From positions 115,007,088-115,071,087 of the forward strand of contig CM065300.1 in the NCBI GenBank assembly GCA_032871835.1: 64,000 bases of DNA, read 5' to 3'. This document shows, one piece after another, positions 57,752 through 64,000 of the stretch. The notes under the pieces were generated by a model that made no database searches, was not told the origin of the DNA, and saw only the letters and a program-made list of their open reading frames with translations. A program made the position numbers and the translations under genes. The stretch is from Dipteronia dyeriana. Taxonomy: Eukaryota; Streptophyta; Magnoliopsida; Sapindales; Sapindaceae. The number at the start of each line of letters is the position of its first letter. Position 1 is the stretch's first letter.

Positions 57752-59265
57752 TGTTGGGTCATCGGTTTACCGATCGTGCAGCGAAAGGAACTTTTAAAAA
57801 TTATTTCAAGGAAATACTGTAACCAGTAAACCCTAGGATCTATTTTTCGGAATAGTATAGTAATAAAAAGTAGAAATCGATTGTAAGAAAGAAGAGAACA
57901 AATAATTTCTTCATACCTTCGTTGGTGGCTCCTTCTCTTTATGATATGCTCCTGATTAGAACCACTCGATCTTCTTGGTTATCTTTCGGAATTGATAACG
58001 GCGTGTGGGGGCATCACAGTACTTAAGAACAACATGAGGATTAGGGATGGACAATGGGGAAATGGGGGCGAATGTAGGTCCCTCCATCCCCAACCTTATT
58101 TTCCAAACCCTCCCCCATCCCCCCCCCCCATTTCCCCATTTGGGGGAAATGGGGTTGGGGTAATTTTGGGGGAAGGTCCCCCCATCCCCATCCCCATTTT
58201 CCTCATTTCTCCCCGTTTTTCCCCGTTTCCCCGTTTCCCCATTTCCCCAAAGTCCCTCATTTTCCCATTCCTCCATTTTTCCTATATCGGTAAAAATTAC
58301 ATTTCAAAGAAGCACATAAATTCGCAATCCAATAAATTCAAAAATAAAATAACATCCCATATAAATTGAAATGAAAATTAAGTTGTTTAATATGTATATA
58401 TAGTTAGTAAAATATATTAATAAATTATATGGAGCTTGTTTGGTGTGTAATTTAACAAGAAAAACAATATGTATATATAGTTAGATTGCTTGGTGTATAA
58501 TTTAAGTTATAGTTTATAAATATGTATATATAGTTAGTAAAATAAAAATATTAAAAATATTAAAAATATAATAAAATTATATATTAATATATTTTTATAT
58601 AATATTATAATATTTAAGGAAAATAGGAAAATAGAAAAATAGGGATGGGGACAGGTCCCCCATCCCCAACCCCATTTAAATTTGGGGTTAAAAGTCACCC
58701 CCATCCCCCCCCCCCCCCATTTCCCCATTTTCCCCCCAAAAAAATCTCCCAAATAGGGATGGGGGAGCGGGGGTTCGGGGCCCCGGGGTAAAATGGTCAT
58801 CTCCAAGGAGGATACAGAGAGAAGAATAATATTTTTTCTTTTCTTTTGGCTGAACCCTAAAAAAACTTCTAGGTTAATTTTTTTTTCTTTTCTCCGAACG
58901 CTCAAAACTCCTTTCGATCATATTTTTTCAATGTTGTGTCTTAGTTTCCAAAAACATATATCATATATATATATATATATATATAATAAAACTAATTAAA
59001 TAAAACTAATTAATTAAACCTTTTAAGATATCTGATATCTTTAAAGATATTAATTATGTTTTTTATCTGAATTCAAACTCTTTAAATTCAAATTTAAATA
59101 TTTAATTTAATAAAATAAATAATCATATTATCTTATTTTATTTAAAATCAGATATCAACAAACATCCTCCATTTAGTGATTAATAACATAGTTAAATATT
59201 CTCATTATTTAATTTATTTAATCATTATTACTCATTAATTAAATAATCTCATTATTCAAAATATG
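57752..59265 (-). repeat. C-type LTR, inverted and truncated
   Basis: - strand end CCCAACA at 57752, two bases before the primer site. Similarity to the + strand C LTR includes TGCACGATCGGTAAA and the AT-rich part with GATATC and TTTAAATTCAAAT (59020-59160 against 46640-46740). It is interrupted by a G/C-run segment (58031-58800). The LTR start is lost; MULE sequence begins near 59266. Confidence 0.62.
58031..58800. repeat. G/C-run inverted-repeat element, hAT-MITE-like
   Basis: Starts TTAGGGATGGACAATGGGG and is built of GGGGATGGGG, GGGGAAATGGGG and CCCCATCCCC words on alternating strands, with an AT-rich centre (58300-58640). Left and right parts are largely inverted repeats of each other (left GGGATGG...AATGGGGAAATGGGGGCG; right CCCCCAT...CCCCATTTTCC), with a run of 14 C at 58705-58718. 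TAGGGATGG-type ends resemble those of plant hAT MITEs. No coding capacity; the frames on both strands read the repeats. Confidence 0.5.
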
Positions 59266-60000
59266 TCTCTCATCTGCTCCATGTTGTGAAAGGTTTCACC
59301 TATATGGAACTTAATTACACCATCCACCATTTTGATGAAAGATTTACCTTTCATCAACTTAGCTATCCTAACTTGTTCTAGCTCAAGTTCTGAATCAGTA
59401 AAGTACTAGTCATCGGACTTTGATTGATACCCCTCAAACAAATAAATGCACTATTTTGTTATACCATCATCCCCATTAACATATTCTTCCTCACCTATTG
59501 GGACATTATTATACTATCGATTATAACCTTCACCATCTTGACCATCCTCATCAACCTCATCAGCCACATCATCCTTCTCACTATCACCTTCATAATTCAG
59601 CATCTCAACCTCCATGTCACACCAATCCAAAGCATGGCATCCATTTTCCATATCCAACACTATAGGCTTTAGATTGGGTGTGGGAGATGACTCTTCTAGA
59701 GGATTTGGAACATAACAACTCTCAACTACCTCAAAAACTATCCTATCCAACTCATTCTCCTCAAACATTCTAAAGACATCAAGTAATTCACCATCGTACT
59801 GAGCTCAAATCGCTCACCAGACCAAGGTAATTTTGCCCAAACCTAGTAATCTTCAGTAGGTACTTCTAGACTTCCACTAGGTTTTTAACTTATTGCATGA
59901 ATCAAAGTGATGAGGCTAATGTTATCAACATCACACTCACCTACCTCAACCTCATCATCCCCAGACAAAAATTTATTTATTTTTTAAAACTTCCATTTCA
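59266..60000 (-). pseudogene. MULE transposase, N-terminal fragment
   Basis: - strand. The frame 59768-59514 is acidic (EDSEKDDVADEVDEDGQD) as usual for the N-terminal part of plant MuDR-type proteins. Closer to 59266 comes YFTDSELELEQVRIAKLMKG, then FHIGETFHNMEQMRD, which has the form of the MuDR N-terminal domain (V/IGxxFxxxExxR). A stop follows and C-type LTR sequence begins. Upstream (59990-59770) the frame has stops but reads VWAKLPWSGERFE. DDE and SWIM domains are not here; a C-terminal fragment is at 8060-8519. Confidence 0.7.
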
Positions 60001-61025
60001 CATACCAACAGCAACAACATAACACCAAAGGGAGTCACAAAAATGTACCAAAACATATAAACAATACTTTTGATAGTTCAAACCATGTAACATATGAAAT
60101 TTTTAACCAAAAAATTACTGAACATGTAAAAAACATGCAATAATAACCAAACTAACATAACCAAAACACTTATCAACCCATTTTAATCTTCAAGCAGACG
60201 AATAAACCCTAAAAATTTGGAACCCGATACCAAACCAAACCAAAATAAAAAATCAAATAGTGCAATATATTCATTACTAACACACTTCAAACAACTTCAA
60301 CAACATTCAATTACACTTAAACAACTTTCAATCAAAAAACCCCTATTTTTTGTCAAACACATAAATTCTAACCTTTTAAAATCTTTATAATCAACACATA
60401 AACATAGTGCATGCAAAAAATATCAAGCACACAACAAATAATACTTAATCGGTGCCAAATAACAAACCTTTCTCGTATGTGCTTCACAAATCCTCTCGAA
60501 CACAGTTCGTCAGCAATAGGTGGTTAACGAAGACCGTAAAAAAGATAAGCAAGCCTTCTGACTCTAAGACGACCGTGAAGATCAACTAAAAAGAGCAAAG
60601 TTTTGTGATTTTGGTAGGGTTTTGGGCACGAAGGTTGTGGAAACGTTGGTTAATTGTTTCAGAAGAAAACAAAAGAAAATGGTCTTTGGATTTCTTTGGG
60701 ACCACAACTTTGCCTTTGGTTGGTGGTTTGATCACATGTCATCATCTTAGGTAAGTTCTCTTAATCTCAACCGTGCGTATATCTTTTTGTTTTTTTTTAT
60801 TTAATTATTAAAAAATCTTAAGGTTTCTAGAAACCAATAGGGTAACTTTACGTTTTTACCCTCATATGTTTGAAAGAATGTTTAAAAATCCTAACGGAAT
60901 CAAACGGTAGGGACAAAAATACAATTATTTGGTAATGTGAATGACCTATCTAGACAATACTGAAACTAGATGGACCAGTTTATATAATAGGTCAAACTAA
61001 AGGAACTAAAATGGATTTCACCCTA
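60001..61025 (-). mobile_element. MULE 5' region and terminal repeat
   Basis: No gene. The right edge, read inward on the - strand, starts TAGGGTGAAATCCATTTTAG and runs for about 180 bases to 60840 with words typical of MULE terminal inverted repeats (TTTGACC, TTGTATTTTTGTCCCTACCG). The stretch 60470-60720 looks like a leader of the transposase gene. Its partner repeat is not found on the left. 60001-60470 is AT-rich, A-run-rich and without visible features. Confidence 0.6.
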
Positions 61026-61204
61026 TAAAAAAAACTTGTAAAAATGGCCTTTCTTACTTTTGCTCTTTCAAATTTCAATCATAGTAAAGACTACTTCATT
61101 ATTTATACAATCACCCCCTCTTTTCACCCCTTAATTTGTTTACTCTTCAATTTTCGAATTGAAAGATCAATTTGTTAATTTATATATTATAAAAAAATCC
61201 AACA

Positions 61205-61445
61205 AGACAAAGGCTCAGTTTGGTATTGCTGTGCTGTGGGGAGAAGTGCTTTTGAAATTATTGTGGGGAGAATTGCTTTTGGAATTGCTGTGGGAAGAAT
61301 CAGTTAAGTGTTTGGTAAACTGATTTTCAAAAATGCTGTGAGAATTAAAAGCAATTTCAATGTGTATGGTAAACTGATATAAAAAGTATTGTGAATGTGT
61401 AAAATTACTAAAAGGACAACGACATCTAAATGATACTAATTTGAT
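61205..61445. repeat. hAT-type MITE-like repeat
   Basis: CAGTTTGGTATTGCTGTGCTG, GTGGGGAGAAGTGCTTTTG, GTTTGGTAAACTGAT and GCTGTGAGAATTAAAAGCA are words of a dispersed non-autonomous repeat I know from many plant genomes. Internal GCTTTTG-AATT-GCTGTGG units repeat imperfectly. It lies about 200 bases upstream of the PPR gene. Identification is from memory of the family and rests on form only. Confidence 0.45.
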
Positions 61446-61651
61446 ATATTTTATATTTTTCTTATTTATTTGTATTTGGTGTTAAGTGTTATATAATTCT
61501 GTTCACCTCTTATTTTGTCAACAAAACTTGAAATCTCAAATCGTTGATTTTGCTCCTCTGCTTCAATTTACATTATCCTGAACAAACCCCACCCGGTATC
61601 ACTTCTTTACAACACTTCTCAGTTCGATTTCTCATTTTTTTGGTGCTTGTA
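61446..61651 (+). promoter_or_regulatory. Promoter and 5' leader of the PPR gene
   Basis: A TATA-like GTTATATAATT lies near 61488-61498. CT-rich sequence (CACCTCTTATT, CTCCTCTGCTTC) follows, then a leader without upstream ATG in the last 60 bases before the start codon at 61652. No other regulatory site can be named. Confidence 0.4.
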
Positions 61652-64000
61652 ATGGCTTCTTTGAAGTTGTTGTCCATTTCATTGGACTCTACCACCGATT
61701 CAAGGAAGCTCTATTTCACTGAAAAACCACCTCAGTTTCTTGATCACTGCTCCATTTTTTCACTTACTAGTTGTTTTCATTTTACTAGGTCCTGTATCGT
61801 CGCTTCTGTGAATAGGCTCCATCACATTAATGTCTCTCCTTCAGGGACTCAATTGTCTACCATTAATGAACCAAACCAAATCGATGATGAAAATAATTTT
61901 ACCAAAAGAAATCTGGGCAAGGAGGTTTTTGATCAACGAAAGTTGAGTTTTTCGCGGAAAGTTAAGAAGATAAATTATGGTGAAAAGAGAGGGACCGGAA
62001 GAGAATTGGGTTTGAATTTTTGTTTTAGAAGGAATTGCAGTGAACTGGATGTTGATTACTCTGTTGTTGGGGATCACTTGAGCTTCGATCAATGCAATGC
62101 GATCTTGAAACGGCTTGAGAAGTGTAGTGATAGCAAAACATTGAGGTTTTTTGAGTGGATGAGGTGCAATGGGAAGTTGGAAAAGAATTTGACTGCTTAT
62201 AATTTGGTTCTTCGAGTGTTTGGTAGGAGAAAAGATTGGGAAGCAGCTGAGAAAATGATCAGGGAAGCGAGTAGTAATTTGGGCGGTGAGCTAAATTTTC
62301 AGGTTTTCAATACTCTTATTTATGCGTGTAGTAAGCGTGGGCATGTGAAGTTAGGTACGAAGTGGTTCCATATGATGCTGGAATGTTCAGTTAGGCCGAA
62401 TGTTGCCACCTTTGGCATGCTCATGGGGCTTTACCGGAAGGGTTGGAATGTTGAGGAGGCAGAAGTTACGTTTGCCAAAATGAGAAAGTTTGGAATTGTG
62501 TGTCAATCTGCCTACTCGTCAATGATCACAATTTATACCCGTCTGAATTTGTATGAAAAAGCCGAAGAGGTTATTTGTTTGATGAGGGAAGATGAAGTGG
62601 TTCTAAATCTGGAGAACTGGCTGGTTATGCTTAATGCTTATAGTCAACAAGGCAAGTTAGAAGAGGCTGAACTGGTATTGGTCTCAATGCGAGAAGTGGG
62701 GTTTCCTCCAAATATTGTTGCTTACAATACATTAATTACTGGGTACGGGAAGGCGTCCGATATGGATGCTGCTCAGCACCTGTTTTTGAGCATCCGAAGT
62801 CTTGGGTTGGAGCCAGACGAAACAACTTATCGATCCATGATTGAAGGTTGGGGTCGAGCTGGTAATTTTAGGGAGGCAGAATGGTATTATAAGGAACTCA
62901 AGCGAATGGGTTACGGGCTCAATTCATCCAACCTATACACACTAATAAATTTGCAAGCCAAACAAGAGGATGAGGAGGGTGCTGTTAAAATTCTCGATGA
63001 TATGCTGAAGATGGGTTGCCAATATACCTCGATCCTTGGTACACTTTTGCAAGCACATGAGAGAGTTGGAAGAATCGATAAAGTGCCACTCATATTAAAA
63101 GGGTCCTTTTATAAACATGTTTTAGTTAATCCAACTCCTTGCTCCATTCTGGTTATGGCTTATGTGAAACATGGGTTGGTGGATGATGCAATAGAAGTCT
63201 TAAGGGAAAAAGAGTGGAATGATCCAGTTTTTGAGGATAACTTGTATCATTTGTTGATTTGCTCATGCAAAGAGTCAGGTGATCTTGGGAATGCTGTTAA
63301 GATATACTCTCAAATGCCTGATTCTGATGGAAAGCCAAACTTGCACATCATGTGCACAATGATTGATACTTACAGTGTTATGGGTTTATTTGTTGAAGCA
63401 GAGAATCTTTATTTGAAGTTGAAGTCTTCGGGAATTGGCTTAGACATGATCGCCTTTAGTGTCGTTGTAAGAATGTATGTCAAAGCTGGATCTCTGAAAG
63501 ATGCTTGCTCTGTTCTAGAAACAATGGAGAAGCAGGAAGGCATTGTTCCAGACATATATCTATACCGTGACATGCTGCGCATTTATCAACAATGTGGTAT
63601 GTTGGATAAGTTAAAAACTCTGTACTACAAAATCTCGAAGAGCGATATCACTTGGGATCAAGACTGGTACAATTGTGTCATAAAGTACTGTGCTCCTGCT
63701 CTGCCGATTGATGAGCTTTCCTGGATTTTTGATGAAATGCTTCTGCGTGGACTCTCTCCTGATACCATCACCTTCAATATCATGCTTGATATTTATGGGA
63801 AAGCCAAGCGTTTTGGGAAGGTTAGGAAGTTATTCCGGATGGCTAAAGGACGAGGTTTAGTGGATGTAATTTCTTACAATACTATCATTTCTGCATATGG
63901 TCAAAATAAAGACCTTAAAAATATGGTATCATCTGTTAGGGAAATGCAATTTGATGGTTTTTCAGTTTCCCTCGAAGCCTACAATTGTATGTTGGATGCC
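61652..64000 (+). CDS. BFA2: P-class PPR protein, BFA2 / At4g30825-like, 3' end beyond window
   Basis: Open without a stop from ATG 61652 to the window edge (783 codons, no intron seen). The first ATG after the leader gives a Ser/Thr/Lys-rich, acid-poor start (MASLKLLSISLDS), fitting a chloroplast transit peptide. From about residue 148 (CNAILKRLEK) to the end runs an array of about 35-residue PPR motifs of the P class: LTAYNLVLRVFGRRKDWEAA, FQVFNTLIYACSKRG, NIVAYNTLITGYGKA, DETTYRSMIEGWGRAG, DVISYNTIISAYGQNK. No E, DYW or SMR tail in view. The repeat-by-repeat match to Arabidopsis At4g30825 (about 904 residues) is strong; that protein, BFA2, binds between atpF and atpA in chloroplasts and protects atpH/atpF transcripts needed for ATP synthase. 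About 120 residues remain outside. Only intact gene in the window. Confidence 0.9.
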   Translation, partial: MASLKLLSISLDSTTDSRKLYFTEKPPQFLDHCSIFSLTSCFHFTRSCIVASVNRLHHINVSPSGTQLSTINEPNQIDDENNFTKRNLGKEVFDQRKLSFSRKVKKINYGEKRGTGRELGLNFCFRRNCSELDVDYSVVGDHLSFDQCNAILKRLEKCSDSKTLRFFEWMRCNGKLEKNLTAYNLVLRVFGRRKDWEAAEKMIREASSNLGGELNFQVFNTLIYACSKRGHVKLGTKWFHMMLECSVRPNVATFGMLMGLYRKGWNVEEAEVTFAKMRKFGIVCQSAYSSMITIYTRLNLYEKAEEVICLMREDEVVLNLENWLVMLNAYSQQGKLEEAELVLVSMREVGFPPNIVAYNTLITGYGKASDMDAAQHLFLSIRSLGLEPDETTYRSMIEGWGRAGNFREAEWYYKELKRMGYGLNSSNLYTLINLQAKQEDEEGAVKILDDMLKMGCQYTSILGTLLQAHERVGRIDKVPLILKGSFYKHVLVNPTPCSILVMAYVKHGLVDDAIEVLREKEWNDPVFEDNLYHLLICSCKESGDLGNAVKIYSQMPDSDGKPNLHIMCTMIDTYSVMGLFVEAENLYLKLKSSGIGLDMIAFSVVVRMYVKAGSLKDACSVLETMEKQEGIVPDIYLYRDMLRIYQQCGMLDKLKTLYYKISKSDITWDQDWYNCVIKYCAPALPIDELSWIFDEMLLRGLSPDTITFNIMLDIYGKAKRFGKVRKLFRMAKGRGLVDVISYNTIISAYGQNKDLKNMVSSVREMQFDGFSVSLEAYNCMLDA

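Noticed and set aside
58534..58905. 123-residue frame in the G-run element
   Set aside because: Low-complexity translation of GGGGATGGGG repeats and flanking AT-rich DNA.
1..64000. tRNA, rRNA or organelle-derived DNA
   Set aside because: The only tRNA-like words found are short primer binding sites; no cloverleaf or rRNA core was recognised.

Overview
This is nuclear DNA of a flowering plant, most likely a eudicot. About 61 kb is a stack of decayed and nested transposable elements, and one apparently intact nuclear gene runs off the right edge. Evidence for a plant: copia and gypsy LTR retrotransposons with plant initiator-Met tRNA primer sites, MULE transposase remnants, AT-rich non-coding DNA, and a P-class PPR gene that closely resembles Arabidopsis At4g30825 (BFA2). 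I see no bacterial operon, rRNA, tRNA or CRISPR array.

I name the repeat families A to F for this window only. A is a Ty1/copia family with LTRs of about 2.4 kb (TGTTGGGATTAT...CCCTACA) and a Tork/Angela-like gag. B is a Sirevirus-like copia family with LTRs of about 2.5 kb (TGTTAGG...TTTTCA). C is another copia family (LTR start near TGTTAGAG). D is a Ty3/gypsy family that carries a long antisense reading frame. E and F are gypsy-type LTRs.

Layout. 1-4303: copia A1, broken and internally deleted. 4304-4740: inverted piece of a C LTR. 4741-8057: 3' end of a B element on the + strand. 8060-8519: C-terminal end of a MULE transposase. 8520-8835: start of a C LTR, which resumes at 45850. 8836-45849: gypsy D on the - strand, itself loaded with later insertions: a solo B LTR (9435-12003), a solo A LTR (14019-19030, direct repeat ATCTA) that contains a second solo A LTR (15816-18458), a mosaic of copia A3 and D gag pieces (19921-23249), a whole B element (23250-34025, direct repeat AGGAC) inside the A3 reverse transcriptase, and a complete LTR-to-LTR copia A4 (34942-44898) joined in tandem to A3. 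45850-59265: C LTR and leader on +, then a second C-like copia on - split by LTRs E and F, a D-type solo LTR (direct repeat CTAAC) and a Mutator-like terminal-inverted-repeat element. 59266-61025: N-terminal part and terminal repeat of a MULE. 61205-61445: hAT-type MITE-like repeat. 61652-64000: PPR gene.

Order of events inferred from the nesting: MULE, then C, then D into a C LTR, then A and B copies into D, then B3 into A3. No element here has an intact pol, so none looks autonomous. The observations most worth following are the antisense, apparently spliced reading frame with its own TATA box in gypsy D, the pol-less B element that keeps gag and a second reading frame, and the GC-rich double hairpin just upstream of the TATA box in each B LTR.
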